Assembly: GCA_025617745.1 (NCBI GenBank)
Contig: CM046863.1
Span: 15,380,875-15,444,874, forward strand
Length of the DNA stretch: 64,000 nt
DNA from: Heliocidaris erythrogramma
Taxonomy: Eukaryota; Echinodermata; Echinoidea; Camarodonta; Echinometridae
Reading direction: 5' to 3'
Part shown: positions 32,574 to 45,626 of the stretch, piece after piece
How positions within the stretch are numbered: the stretch's first letter is position 1
How the letters are laid out: each line of letters opens with the position of its first letter
Made by a program: the position numbers and the translations under genes
Notes under the pieces: generated by a model
Database searches by the model: none
What the model was told of the DNA's origin: nothing
Seen by the model: only the letters and a program-made list of their open reading frames with translations

Positions 32574-34731
32574 GACATGGAGTTGGTTATAATACCTCTG
32601 CAACCTTGATTAGGCTAACTAGTACCAAAACTTTCATTCAGATATATCAAATTGGAAAATTCATTGATATTACCAACAAGTGTACATTTTGCGTCCTGGA
32701 TGGGATGCATCTTTTTGTTCCACTGCATTTTGCTGAGCTACCTATTTAGAGATGCATTCTTGGGGCTCTTGGGTCAGCCTCCGTCAATCCTGCAAAAGAT
32801 TGACGGTTTCTCATCAGGAATGTAAGGTGGGTGGGGTGCCCCTAAATCGCACCCTCGATACCAGTTGTGACCCAAATTGACTGCCGGGCAAGTGAGTTTT
32901 GACATGCAACTACCCCAAAGTGTAGATCAGTTGTAAATCTCACACCCCAGAATGCATCTTCAATGGATATTCTATGTATATAGCAACAGAAAGACACTGA
33001 AAATGACTGTAGTCCATAGGGGAAATTTTGTACTTCAAATTAATTGCACTGTGACATTATTACTTAGATGACTATATACGATTTCCAAGCCTGACTTGCT
33101 GAAAAAAAAAAAAATGCATTTGATGACAACTTTTTGTCATAAATGCAACGACTCTCCTTGAACAACGAGTCACATTTGTACTTAAAAGAAATAATGTTTT
33201 ATACTTAAATATGTATCCTTCCCGAAAAAGCTGCAATTTTTTGGGAGGATTATTATTGTATGAGAGAGAGAATAGACATGAAACATGTCCGTCGATCTCT
33301 CTATGTTTTGATCAACTTGCATTTGTAACTTGTAAGAAAATAATATTTTGAATGACTATTTTGTACATTTGTACATAAGTATATATTATTGCACTTTTGT
33401 TATGTAAAAACTTGATGCTATAAGAATTGATTTTTTTTTCATACGACATCTATATTATATATCTCTTGGTCTGAATACTATTCTTTTTTTTTTTGCTCTG
33501 ATTTTGTATTAATATATGCCAAACTTTATGTATCTTTTTGCTGTCAGATTTGTTTGCAAATGTCTTTTTTTTTGTATGTCATATAGAAGAGAGAATATTG
33601 TTAAACTTGCAATGTAGAGTACACATATCACTTAGGAACTCGGTATATGTGCTTCCAAAGCGTGTATATCCTACCTTCCTGAATAATGCTTTAGTCCATG
33701 ATGAATATGGTGTGAATGCACTTGTAGGAGAGTCCATTTAGTTTTGTAGGGGGTGAAGTGGTGTGCAACACATTTGAATTCATTTCTATTTTCTATACAT
33801 TACTCATTCTTCTTAATAGTGATATTGTATTACGATTGAATGAAAACCAGCTTTGCTTCCTACTTTATCTTTCTTTTAATGAAATATGACAATAACCATT
33901 CAAAAATGTAGACTTAATAACTTAATAACTTAGTACTTAATAACTTTATGGAGACCAATCACCCAAAAATATATTTCTCTGAATGCTTTGGCTTCTGTCC
34001 CGGTGTAATTTTTAAAAAATTCAGCTTTTAATATTACTTCTGTAGGGAAAATGGCAAGTTCCAATACACTTTAAATGCAGGTGAAAGCAAATATGAATCG
34101 ACTCCCATGAGCATGCACACACTCATGCAATATGTCTTACTGTAGTCCTGTACACAGGTTTTCATGTTATTATTTCCTTTATACTCTTAAGATATGTCGG
34201 GTAAAAGTTTTTGGGGTTGATTTTACTCACTTTTACACATATGATATTTTTGGGTGACTGGTACCCCTGAAAAAGGTATAGACTAGATAACTGTCAATAG
34301 CATAATGATGATATATACCTTGAACAATTTGTATTCTGACCTGCACATGTATTCTTATAGGTGGGACTGTTACAATGATTTTGTTCTATTATGATACGCC
34401 ATGGATAGACCATCGTAAACGTCTTTGCTTACTAACAATTTTTTCACTAGCCTCTTCTAAAACGGTGGCAGGGTTATGCTTATTTTTAGGGTTTTACTAT
34501 ATTCTATAATGGTGAGGAAATTATATGCAATTTACGCGATTCGTTTTGTAATGAATTGAACCAAATCCCACCATTGATAATTGATGTCAAGAATGCATTT
34601 TAAAGATTGTTAATTGATTATTGAATGACGAACCACCATTCTTTTTGAGATGAATTTTTGGGGCATGTTTGATTTGTCATGTTTCTTTCTTTTTTCTATT
34701 CCCAGATCAAGGCTTGTATACTCCAAATTAA

Positions 34732-35312
34732 AGGGATACTCCGGCCTGAAAATAATATTAATTGAATGAATAGAGTAAAATTAAACAAGCAAAACACTGA
34801 AAATTTCATCGAAATCCGATAAAAAATAACGAAGTTATTGAATTTTTAAGTTTTGCATTATTTTGGGAAACAGTTCTATGCATGTCATCATGAATATGTA
34901 ATGAGTGAGCTGATGATGTCACATCCCCACTTTCCTTTTTTAACTATATTATATGAAATCTTCATTATTTCATTTTTGCATACATGTCTATAAAAAATAT
35001 CTCCCTTGTAACAAAATAAGTCAAAGCAATGATGAACTTACACATTAAATAAGGAGTCAGTCCTTTTAGTTATAGGCTTGGAGCAGAAAATTTGAATAAT
35101 TGCAATTTCATATAATAAAATACAAAAGAAAAAGTGGGGATATGACATCATCAGCTCACTCACTGCATATTCATGATGACGTGCATATAACTGTTTTACC
35201 AAAATAATGCAAAACTTAAAAATTCCATAACTTCATTATTTTTCATCCAATTTGTTTGTTTAATTTTACTCTATTTATTCAATTCATATTAATTTCAGGC
35301 CAGAGTACCCCT
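34732..35312. mobile_element. 581-bp MITE with long inverted repeats and TTAA duplication
   Basis: TTAA at 34,728-34,731 and 35,313-35,316 flanks an insert whose arms pair over roughly 200 bp. The left end starts AGGGATACTCCGGCCTGAAA; the right end carries GGCCAGAGTACCCC. Shared inner blocks include CATCATGAATATG and GAGCTGATGATGTCA. It is the best-preserved member of the TTAA/AGGG set in this window and does not code. Confidence 0.85.
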
Positions 35313-37119
35313 TTAAAAAAATATACCCACCTTGAAACTAGTGGTTCTATAGATGTAGCCTCATAAAAAAAAGAAGTATATGAATTGCACAATCATCAAA
35401 AATGCATTGGGAAAAAAGCCACAAGAACATACACTCCTTACTGAGAAGTACCCATAGTTTTATAACCCATAGATCCTTAATTTACCAAGGGACAGGTTTT
35501 ATTCATCAAATTGGCAATACTGATGTTTTCCTTCCTTTGCAAAATGTTTTCCATTAAGAAGTCAAGTATCTGTAAACGAAATACATCAGCAAATATTTTG
35601 TTGAGAAGTTATGGATTGCTAATTTGGAAAGCATTTGTTAATTCCAATGTGAATTGTTAATTTTTATATTGTGAAACAATATATCTCTTTATGACTGTAT
35701 ATTTATTAACGTAATACTGACTTGCAAGAGCTGTACAAAGAAAAGAAAAAAATAATATGATATTTTTCATTTTTTCTGTTGGAACAAACATGGGGTTATG
35801 TATTGGCTGTACAAATTTTTATAACAAAAAATTGAAAGAGCGAGCATGTGATTTTTGCAATGCAGTACGTTTTCTTCTCTTATATATTTCAGAAGATATG
35901 ATTTAACCAAAAAAATTGTTACATCTCACGATATGAATTCCTTTTGTTTGTTTTTTGTGGTTTTGAATGTAAAGTTCTGTATTATGCATTTCTTCATATT
36001 TTTTAATTTCTTGTTTGTTTCTTATGACACCACTGTGCATATTTTGTCCAAATCATTCCCTATGTAGATTTCAAATGAACTGGCAATCAAATGTTGAAAA
36101 ATAAAACTCAACTTTCATGGAATCCCCAAGTTGCTATATCTAGCAGATGGTTGCTATATTTTTGGATGAATGGGACTACACGATCGCATTTGGCATTAAA
36201 GTTTGTTTTAAATTTTCAGCTTTTTTCTGTCATATGTCTGATAATATTAAGGAATCTGAAGAGCAGTCCTTTTCAGGGGACATGTCTTTTATGATCTTCT
36301 GCAGTGACGTATTAAGAATGATCAAGCTCATAAGTTATTTTTCACTTTTACTAGAACTCAAATTTATTTTTGAACTGTGAATTGTAGCAATATGATTGTC
36401 ATTGTAATAGCCTGGTATGTAATCACCTACAAATCTCACCATTTATCCTCATTTTATATTTGACGTGTGTAAGAAAATTTTCACTGGGATGTTTTATTAC
36501 AATACGTTTCTCTTTAATATTTAAATCTTGGGGCTTTAAGCATACTGTATTTGAATTCATTTTCAACATTTCTTAAAATTTTACCAGAAACTGAAAAAAC
36601 AAAAGGCTTTTATCTAAACCTGATACTATTTCTGGGTTTTTTTAAGGGAATATAAATTTAGTCATATTCCTGTGTGAAATATGACTAAGCAGCTGCTGCA
36701 TAAGCTTGACAGAAATTTTGTTTTTTAATGAAAAGCACTGGTGAATATGTTTTCTTTAACAAGTAAGAGTACAAATGAAGACTCTTGTTTCACTTTTGGA
36801 AAGTAATATATGTAAAACACGTATAAAGAGGGGGAAACTTATGTATCTTGATGGTGCAGAAAGGAATTTGTTTATCACTGCACACCTTATCTGAGGTACC
36901 AAACGTTACTTCCAAGGTTATGTAGAGGAAACCATTCAAACTTTGAATTAAAAAGAGAGGATTGTTTAAATTTGCCCCGTTGTCATTTGCTTTCAGATTC
37001 TGGTTGAGGTGGACGAGAACATAGGGGGTATTTCATTTTTTTTTTCGTTTCCATGGTAATTATGTATTTGACTTGTACAAATATTTCCAGTGCATTGTCT
37101 TTCTGGAATTACAATTGTG

Positions 37120-37129
37120 AATAAATAAA
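37120..37129 (+). promoter_or_regulatory. Overlapping AATAAA polyadenylation signals
   Basis: AATAAATAAA gives two overlapping consensus signals in AT-rich sequence, a plausible 3' end for the transcript suggested at 32,423. Confidence 0.35.
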
Positions 37130-37409
37130 GAGAGAATTCAGTCTGTCATAATTAAACATTGAGTCATGCATTATTTCTTTTCTTTCTATTTGGGGGGGGG
37201 GGGTGTTTTTTCTCTCCTTGACAGCTTTTTTAGACAAAAGTTGTGCCTGGCCTATTTTTTCCTCGAAATCCTGCAGCAGCCCCTTGTAAGCATTACAGAT
37301 ATGAGCACCCTGGCTATCCGTCTTCCTGATAATACACAACTCATTTTCCATAGTATTGAACGATACACTAATCGTAGGGCTTGGACTTTTCTGGAAGTGA
37401 AAAGCATTC

Positions 37410-39139
37410 CTGAAATTGCAATCGAAATAATATTTTTTTTTTACAATTTTGAAAAAAGAATCTCCACTTTCTTGGAGAAAATTTTCCACAACATTAAATT
37501 AAGCAATATGCCAAGTTATTAAGCGTCCACTGAATGGATTTTCGGCGCTATCACAATTCGAAAGAGTCCCATTTCATTTAAAAAGCAGTGTGTTTGATAT
37601 GAAAATAAATTATTTTTAATTAAAACATAATTTAGTTTCGAGGAATCAATGGCTGAATGCCCCATATGGTATAATCATGGATGTGCCCCTGTCTCCCCAC
37701 ACATTGAATACGCCAGTGACACACTGAATTCAGTATGTATGAAATAAGACATTGTCACTCAAGTTTGATCAAATATATACATTTTTTTAATTTCATTATT
37801 TTTTTTAAAGTAAGCAGACAATGTGTTAGGTGCAAGTTATAAAACATCGTTTGCTAAAAGCAATTATCAAAACTATTTTTTATTAAATGTGATCCATATA
37901 CCGAACTTACATATAACCTTATAAATAAGGTACTGCCTTACAAATACTTAAAGAAAAACTGCACTAGGAACGTCTCGTTATTATACACGCGAGAAAACGC
38001 ATGTGTTTGTTTTTTCGACATTGCCTCCAGGTTCCTTTTTTAAAAAGAACAATGAACCGGACTAAATACAGAAAGGTGCAAGACATATTACAAAAAATAC
38101 ATTAATATGTAAATATACAATTTTATTAAACATATTTCATTGGTATCTTTAAGCCGAAACTTTGAATGATATCATCAGGGCTATGATTGCTATTTATGAC
38201 TATCTATAATAACTAGTTGCAATGAATCCGTTCAGGAATCACAAAATACAGTAAATGTGTCTACTATTATATACAATAAGAATGAAAAGTTAAGTCATCT
38301 TTATTTTGTTTTTAACACATATCATGGTAGTGTGGCTACAATGTCAATTATTAATACATAACCGATTTCTCATACAGTAGGCCTATTCACAAACATTCGT
38401 TATGTTATCGGTAACATAATTTTTGCATTTTTCATTTTACATAAGTATAGAAGAAATCACAACCAAACAAAAAAAAACAGAAACCGAAATAAAAATTAAG
38501 TGGTAAAGAATCACGCTACAAAATGGTAACAAATAATGAATAGATCATGGTGGTAAATAAAGGCAAACTATAAAAAAAATCAAATAATTAAGTACATGTA
38601 AAACACAAATGTACGAATGAAACATTTTCATTTTGAATTTTGATTTCGAGTTATAATACACTGCATATAATCATAAGAGTATATACATCGAAGTACGTGC
38701 AATATCTAACACATTCTAAAGCTTGGAGTGTTTGGATGCACCTATGGCATATATGACAACATACATGTATTAATAAAACAAAACAGGATAAAAATCGAGA
38801 AAAACAAAACGTAAATACAAAATATACAGATTACAACAAGTAAAACAATAATCCAGAAAACATATTATATGGAAGCTTCTTGATTACTTCATATAATGCA
38901 TCTGGAAAAAAACAACACAAATGATGCTGACTTATGGATACGTGTTATAAAATACGCATGGAAAAAAGGCACAATCTGATGCAATAATGTAAAGTATGGC
39001 AAAGTATATAAACTGATTTAAGTATATGCAATCTACAATGTTGGACAAAAATGCCAAGCGATAGGCCCCGTCAGAAACACTAGGCATTTTAGTTTTTGAA
39101 ACATCGAAATGTACATGACAATCCTGTACATTAACTTGT
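37410..39139 (+). repeat. 1.7-kb tandem duplication, copy 1
   Basis: The segment repeats at 39,148-40,854 nearly colinearly. Shared stretches include ATTTTCCACAACATT, GCGTCCACT, TTTTCGGCGCTATCACAATT, GCGAGAAAACG and GCTTGGAGTGTTTGGATGCA. Copies differ by scattered substitutions and small indels. Minus-strand frames such as 37,109-37,489 contain an ordinary-looking stretch (MENELCIIRKTDSQG), but no family was recognised. Confidence 0.9.
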
Positions 39140-39147
39140 AATTAACT

Positions 39148-40854
39148 GGAATTGCAATAGAAATAAAGGTGGGTTTTTTTACAATTTTTGAAACAAGAAT
39201 CTCTCTTTCATTGAGAAAATTTTCCACAACATTGAATTGAGCAATATGCCAAGTTATTAAGCGTCCACTAGATGGATTTTCGGCGCTATCACAATTCGAA
39301 AGAGTCCCATTTTATTTAACAAGCAGTGTTTGATATGAAAATAAAGTATTTTGAATTAAAACATAATTTAGTTTCGAGGAATCAATGGCTGAATGCTCCC
39401 ATAATCATGTGACCCTGTCTCCCCACATATTGAATACGCCAGTGACACGCTGAATTCAGTATGTATGAAATAAGACATTGTCACTCAAGTTTGATCAAAT
39501 ATATACATTTTTTTAATTTCATTTTATTTTTTTTAAAGTAAGCAGACAGTGCGTTAGGTGCAAGTTATAAAACATCGTTTGCTAAAAGCAATTATCAAAA
39601 CTATTTTTATTAAACGTGATCCATATACTGAACCACCATATAACCTTATAAATAAGGTACTGCCTTACAAATACTTTAAGAAAAACTGCACTAGGAACGT
39701 CTCGTTATTATACACGCGAGAAAACGTATGTGTTTGTTTTTTCGACATTGCCTCCAGGTTCCTTTTTTAAAAAGAACAGTGAACCGGACTTAATACAGAA
39801 AGGTGCAAGACATATTACAAAAAATACATTAATATGTAAATATACAATTTTTTTAAAAAAATATTTTGTTGATATCTTTAAGCCAAAAATTTTCAATGAT
39901 ATCATCAGGGCTATGATTGCTATTTATGACTATCTATAATAACTAGTTGCAATGAATCCGTTCAGGAATCACAAAATACAGTAAATGTGTCCTACTATTA
40001 TCTACAATAAGATTGAGAAGTTAAGTCATCTTTGTTTTGTTCTTAACACATATCACGGTAGTGTTGCTACAATGTCAATTATCAATACATAACTGATTTC
40101 TCATACAGTAGGCCTATTTACAAACATTCGTTATGTTACCTGTAACAATATATTTTTTGCATTTCATTTTACGCCAGTATTGATGAAATCACAACCAAAC
40201 AAAAAACAGAAACCGAAATAAAAAATTAAGTGGTAAAGAATCACGCTACAAAATGGTAACAAATAATGAATAGATCATGGTGGTAAATAAAGGCAAACTA
40301 TAAAAAAAACCTTTTCAAATAATTAAGTACATGTAAAACTCAAATGTACGAATGAAACATTTTCATTTTGAATTTTGATTTCGAGTTATAATAATACACT
40401 GCATTTAATCATAAGAGTATATACATCGAAGTACGTGCAAGATCTAACACATTCTAAAGCTTGGAGTGTTTGGATGCACCTATGGCATATATGACAACAT
40501 ACATGTATTAATAAAACAAAACAGGATAGAAATCGAGAAACACAAAGCGTAAATACAAAATATACAGATTACAACAAGAAAAAAAATATTACAGTAATAT
40601 GCATCTGGAAAAAACACACAACAAAATAAAAGATGCTGACTTATGGATACGTGTTATAAAATACGCATGGAAAAATATTGAGAAGGCACAATCTGATGCA
40701 ATAATGTAAAGTATGGCAAAGTATATAAACTGATTTAAGTATATACAATCTACAATGTTGGACAAAAATGCCAAGCGATAGGCGCCGTCAGAAATGCTAG
40801 GCATTTTAATTATTGAAACATCGAAATGTACATGACGATCCTGTACATTAACTT
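39148..40854 (+). repeat. 1.7-kb tandem duplication, copy 2
   Basis: Second copy, joined almost directly to the first. It lacks a roughly 35-bp stretch near 40,585 that is present in copy 1 (about 38,855-38,895). The minus-strand frame at 40,589-40,894 partly repeats a frame from copy 1 (DGAYRLAFLSNIVDCIY) with few changes, a weak hint of a decayed exon. Confidence 0.9.
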
Positions 40855-41563
40855 TGAACGTGTTGAAGTGCCATGTGACAGCACCGTATTCCACAATCGT
40901 TTTACCGCTCCAACAAAAGTTGGGTGCTTTAAACTGAACGAGCCATTGTTAAATTATGAAACAATAAGACTGTGCCAATGAGAATACAACTCATTCAGAC
41001 AAACAACAGCCATATAAGATTTAGTGAATGTGGTAAAATCCGAAAACTATAAACACCATTCCAGAATAGAACATTGTAAGGAAAGATAAATTAATTTATT
41101 CCAAGTGAATATTGATTATAAATAGATTTATGGCATGATCTGTCATCTGGCTTACCAGCAGACATTGGTAGCGGATGAATTACCTATACCTGCAACCTGT
41201 CGTTTCAGAACAGTGCTAAAGTAGGTGTGTTACATGCGCCTATTTGTATTTTAATGTTTGTATTCATTATATATTTATTTATAGATGTTATCTAAGAAAA
41301 ACACAAGGGTGCTCGCCATAACAATTTAAAACCCAATTTGCATACGTCAATTACACAACCCACAGAATGTCTCCCATTTAGAATGTTCTATTCATGTGAT
41401 AACTATTTTTGGGGTTGTTGCTTGTTAGAGATGTTTGGAGTAAATTAGCACCGATGAATTCTTATTTTTGACGCTGGTCACAATGTTTCGGAATGGTTGA
41501 ATGCCCCCATATGGTAGAATCATGATTCATGTTTTGTCTTATACATATAGTATACAGTTTAAA
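40855..41563. other. Non-coding spacer
   Basis: AT-rich. Nothing supportable seen. Confidence 0.5.
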
Positions 41564-41691
41564 TTTTATTGCTAGATAGTTTAGCTTATGAGTCGTACAG
41601 CCTGTTTCACCCGAAGGTTCATCAGCGACTGATGAACCTTCGGGTGAAACAGGCTGTACTACTCATAAGCTAAACTTTCTAGACAATAAAA
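41564..41691. repeat. 128-bp near-perfect palindrome with 3-base centre
   Basis: Arms of about 62 bp (41,564-41,625 and 41,629-41,691) meet at CGA. Only a few positions differ between arms, for example GAGTCGTAC against GTACTACTC and GCTAGATAG against TTTCTAGAC. Each strand therefore carries the hammerhead-type core CTGATGAACCTTCGGGTGAA. It looks like two terminal fragments of a ribozyme-bearing retroelement in inverted orientation. Confidence 0.9.
41591..41630 (-). ncRNA. Minimal type I hammerhead ribozyme
   Basis: Read on the minus strand: stem I 5' arm AGTCG; core CTGATGA; stem II ACC-TTCG-GGT; core GAAA; stem III CA-GGC-TG (two pairs plus the A-U closing pair); cleavage triplet GTA; stem I 3' arm CGACT, which pairs perfectly with AGTCG. 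Cleavage would fall between plus positions 41,596 and 41,595. All invariant core bases are present. On the plus strand the equivalent stem I does not pair (AGCGA against CTACT), so only the minus strand looks active. Very short stem III and a GAAACA...TGTAC ending are typical of hammerheads in Penelope-like retroelements, where they lie in the terminal repeats and often act as dimers. No Penelope reverse transcriptase was found nearby. Confidence 0.8.
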
Positions 41692-42777
41692 ATTATACAC
41701 AGCTCCTCCAGTTGAGCACTTTTAGAAACTGCAGTGTATTGTACATTACTGTACATTACTGTACATTACTTTGAAAAAGTATTCAAACTTTTTAATCTTT
41801 GTCAATATGGCTAGTGTTAGATAATTTTAAAAATGGATCTGCTTTTAAAGTATCAATACAAAATAAAGTTTCCGATTCATTTTCAATGACAAATTATGGT
41901 TTCATCTGGTATGATACTTTGGTATGGATAGTAACATAAACATCGCCTACCATACAAATGTCAATGAAAAGGTATTAGCATACATTTTAGATAGGTTTTA
42001 GTAAATATAAACATAAAACTTAACTATCTTTCGAGATGAGAGCATACATTAAATTCCACGCGGCATAAATATTATAAATTATAAATTGTCAATTTTCTAG
42101 CATGAACAACGTGGTAGAAACAATGAGTTATATTATAGCAATGGGAGTAGTAAAATGGTTAACGTAATAGTCTTACAGTAGTCACGTGGTTAATATAGAC
42201 CTGCAGATATCTCACACAAGGACACATTCTTCTGGGACAGCTAATTGTAGAACAACTACCCGCTAGCAAAAGTCTTTTAGAACAAAACTATAAACTATAT
42301 ACCTCCCTACATACTGCACAATATTAAATTCTCATTTACGACGTTAAATTGAATTATGTTGCAAAACTACTTTTCGGTTTTGCCATGTTGACAGATAGCA
42401 ATTAAATTGTATAACACAAGAAATAATTATATGGATAAAATAAATTAATAATTAATAAATTCAAAATAATTATTTTGAATTGTACATGGATATTATAATT
42501 GTATTATTTACTGAATATTGATTTTTTATTGATTTGTATTGATTTGTATTGTTGTTGGAAATTGAAACTGAAACTGAACTGAATTAAACAAAAATAAATA
42601 ATCAGATTTTCCAAAAAGATTATGTGTACATTATGTCACGTATATTACAGCCAAGATGACGAAATTACAAAATGACATCTGTCATGGGTATTGCATGTTT
42701 TACAGTTGAAGTCGACAGTATAGCGACACATTTATTTGTTACAGATAAAACTCTGAAAGTGGTTCATATGATATTGT
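41692..42777. other. AT-rich flank, 3' side of the death-domain gene
   Basis: Downstream of the minus-strand stop at 42,778, so it probably includes that gene's 3' UTR. Near 42,520-42,590 a TTGATTTGTA run and GAAACT repeats resemble the simple-repeat tail of a LINE. GTACATTACT is repeated three times at about 41,740-41,770. Confidence 0.4.
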
Positions 42778-43033
42778 CTATTCTACATAGTGTATTAATC
42801 CTCCTAATTCAGCATTTCGAAGAATGTCCTTCAGAGTTGCCAACCTACCACCAGTTCTGTTCTTCCAAACACTCAGACACTCTCTTATCGCTTTTTTGAC
42901 ATCATTCCTATGCTTGTCTAAGATATTTGTTGCCTCGGTATATTCAATGCCAAACTGGAGTGAAACCTCGCTGTATTTCGCATTCGGGACTCTTTTGGCC
43001 AAGATTTCCAGTTTCTCATCTGACACTTGGTCA
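42778..43033 (-). CDS. Death-domain gene, last exon (second death domain)
   Basis: The exon begins after a TTTATAG acceptor (ends 43,034) and stops at TAG 42,778-42,780. It encodes a six-helix death-fold pattern: LEILAKRVP, then EVSLQFGI, EATNILDKHRNDVKKAIRECLSVW split over helices 3-4, and ATLKDILRNAELGGLI at the end. The death-domain hallmark tryptophan in helix 4 is present (SVWKNR). Death domains bind one another in receptor and adaptor complexes of apoptosis and innate immunity. The first codon is completed from the preceding exon (AG at the end of 47,644-47,764 plus T here), and the phases match. This is the C-terminus; the partner of the protein cannot be told. Confidence 0.8.
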
Positions 43034-43261
43034 CTATAAAGTGATTAAAATAGAAAAAAAAAGGAAAAGACGGTAAATATTCTCTTCACCTAATCACCCT
43101 TCTAGTATCCAACTTGTACATATTGGTATAATATAGCTTCATGCGTTTAGATCTAAGAACAGTGGTTTAAAAGCATTAATAAAACTGCACATTTTCTGAA
43201 GGATCACATTTGGGAAAAGTATGCGAAGTAAGCAAAGGAGGAAAAGTAAACTCGTTTTTTT

Positions 43262-43825
43262 CATTTGACTTAGGTGAAAGAAAGAGGAAAAATCAGAGAA
43301 GCAGATTGGTGAAAGTTTGAACGAAATCGGACAAGCAATAAGAAAGTTATGAATTTTTGAAAGTTGTAATCACTATGCATATGGGAATTTCAAATTGGCC
43401 GAATAGGTAATGTCACTGTGATGTAGCTGTGGACAACTCCCTTATTCGCTCTAACACACAAAATGACTAAAATGTCACTTTTTTCAAAATGCATTACTCA
43501 ATAAGATCTTTTCGTTCATGAGGACCTATGGCAATAGGTCTCCAATATATTTTGAGTACTGCCCCGAGGGTAAAGACGCCTCGAAGAAAGCCGCAAATGA
43601 ATGATATTTTTGTGTACGACAAATGGGAGAGTTGTCCACAAAAATGTCACAATTGACTCACCAAATTGCCAATTTGAGATTCGCATAGATGTAGTGATCT
43701 CATTTTTCAAACATCCATAACTTTCTTAGTCCTAGTCCGATTTCTTGCAAACATTCACCATCCTGTTTTTCATATTTTTCTGCTTTCACACAAATCATCT
43801 TATTGCCAAGGTTGGATTGCCCTTT
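43262..43825. mobile_element. About 560-bp foldback MITE in the intron
   Basis: Arms of about 180 bp pair imperfectly. AGAAAGTTATGAATTTTTGA on the left matches the complement of the right arm, and GTGGACAACTC marks the inner edge of both arms. The right end closes with TTGCCCTTTAA, suggesting a TTAA target. The left end is eroded. It does not code. Confidence 0.7.
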
Positions 43826-43900
43826 AAAGACATGGAATAAAGCAAACTAAATACACAAATACACACGCACACACTCATACGTAGGCTATATATATATATA

Positions 43901-45566
43901 CAGTTAACAACAAAATTATTCATACCCCTTGGAAAATTCTAGTTTTTTGCATTTTTCCTAAAAATGAATGGTTAACTGAATTTAATTGCACATCACTTGA
44001 ATACATTTAGTTATCATCTGCAAATTAATGCCGTTTCTGGTTTCACCTCATTTGCATAACAATAGAAAAGGTGAATTATCCAAACTGGGTGATGTTCAAA
44101 ATTATTCATACCCTTGGTGATCTATTGACTTTGTCAATCAGTATGAATCCAGTCCTTGTGATTAATGCTCGTAACACTTTCTTCACACTCTCACAATGCT
44201 TCTGGAGGTCTCTACTGAGATATCAGGCCAATACCTGGTCTCCAATGGCCCAATCTCCTTGAGGATGTTGTCCACACATGCCATCACCTGGTCTTCAGGG
44301 GATTTGATGGATTTAAAGCAGATTTTGTGTTTGCAGGTGGTGTAGTTTTAGACGTCATGAGGATAGGACTATGATATTGATATTTTCGTTAATATTCCTT
44401 ACATTTTAATGACAATTCTGTATCTAAGTTGAAACAAAGCACTCTTCCTGGAGAGACTTCCCTAGAGGCATTCACTGTTGCACTGTCAAAGGAAGGTATT
44501 TCCTGATACTTTTGTTCCATTATTATTAAGAATGTTTAGGAAGGCCATGGTAGTTGTCTAAAGGCTGGATGGTGCCAATTTTATCAGTTTATTCAGTTAC
44601 ACTGATTGACACATTTTTGATGTGGACACCTGCAAGTGGGTACTCTAGTGAAGCTTAAAATACTGATCTTTATGTTCCAGTGCACTGTCAAAGTGGTAGC
44701 ATTTTGTGCACTGCAACTGGTAACATGGAGGGCATATGGTATAAATTTGGTTTACATTCATTCTGATATCAAGGATTGTAGCTTTCATACCAAAGATACA
44801 AAGAATATACCATATGAAGATTGATATACAGTAACAGTCAATGTGGGATGTGTATGGTACTCAAAGGTTACATACTGTTATTCATGGTGACCTGACGTTA
44901 GAGTCATGCAATGACTTTAATATCACCAACATGGCCTTCCTGAGCACTCTGATTAAGAATGGGGCCAATGAATAAAGGTGAACCCTCCCACAGGCAGTGC
45001 AAAAGGGAAGGGCTCTTCAGGAATGGTGCTTTGCTTCATAAGTAGATACAGAATTTTCATTAAAATGCATGGAATAAATGACCGAAAATTTCAATATCAT
45101 AGTCCTGTCATCATGAAGTCGATAACTGCATCACCTGTAGGACACGAAATCTAATGAACTCCCTGAAGGTCAGGTGAAGGCATGTGTGGACACATCCTCA
45201 AGGAGATTGAGCCATTGGAGAACATGTACTGGCCTGATATCCCAGCAGAGACCCCTCCGGAAGCCTTGTGACGGTGTATTAAAATAAAGTGAATTACAAG
45301 CATTAATCACAAGGATCGAATTCATACTGATTGACAAAGTCAATAAATCACCAAGGGTATGAATAATTTTGAACATCGCCCAGTTTGGATAACTCACCTT
45401 TTCTATTGCTATGCAAATGAGGTGAAACCGGAAACGGCATTCATTTGCAGATGATAACTAAATGTATTCAAGTGATGTGCAAGTGACTTCATTTAACCAT
45501 TCATTTTTAGGAAAAATGCAAAAAACTAGAATTTTCCAAGGGTATGAATAATTTTGTTGTTAACTG
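43901..45566. mobile_element. Tc1/mariner-like foldback element, copy 2
   Basis: Sister of the element at 522-2182, with the same CAGTTAACAACAAAATTATT ends flanked by TA and the same internal order. A small insertion (TTATTAAGAATG region near 44,525) and scattered substitutions separate the copies. It is inserted in a TA microsatellite. There is no transposase. Confidence 0.85.

Positions 45567-45623
<57 letters not shown>
45567..45623. repeat. (TA)n microsatellite
   Basis: TA run directly after the foldback element. Confidence 0.9.

Positions 45624-45626
<3 letters not shown>

Larger units (their letters stand above)
32574..37145 (+). other. AT-rich region, possible long 3' UTR
   Basis: 4.6 kb without a supportable gene, holding T-runs, a MITE (34,732-35,312) and many stop codons. 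If the exon at 32,423 is real, this would be its 3' UTR, ending near the tandem AATAAA signals at 37,120-37,129. Confidence 0.35.

Noticed and set aside
37109-41563. Penelope-like element body next to the hammerhead
   Set aside because: No Penelope reverse transcriptase or GIY-YIG motif was found in any frame of the duplicated region, so a link is not claimed.
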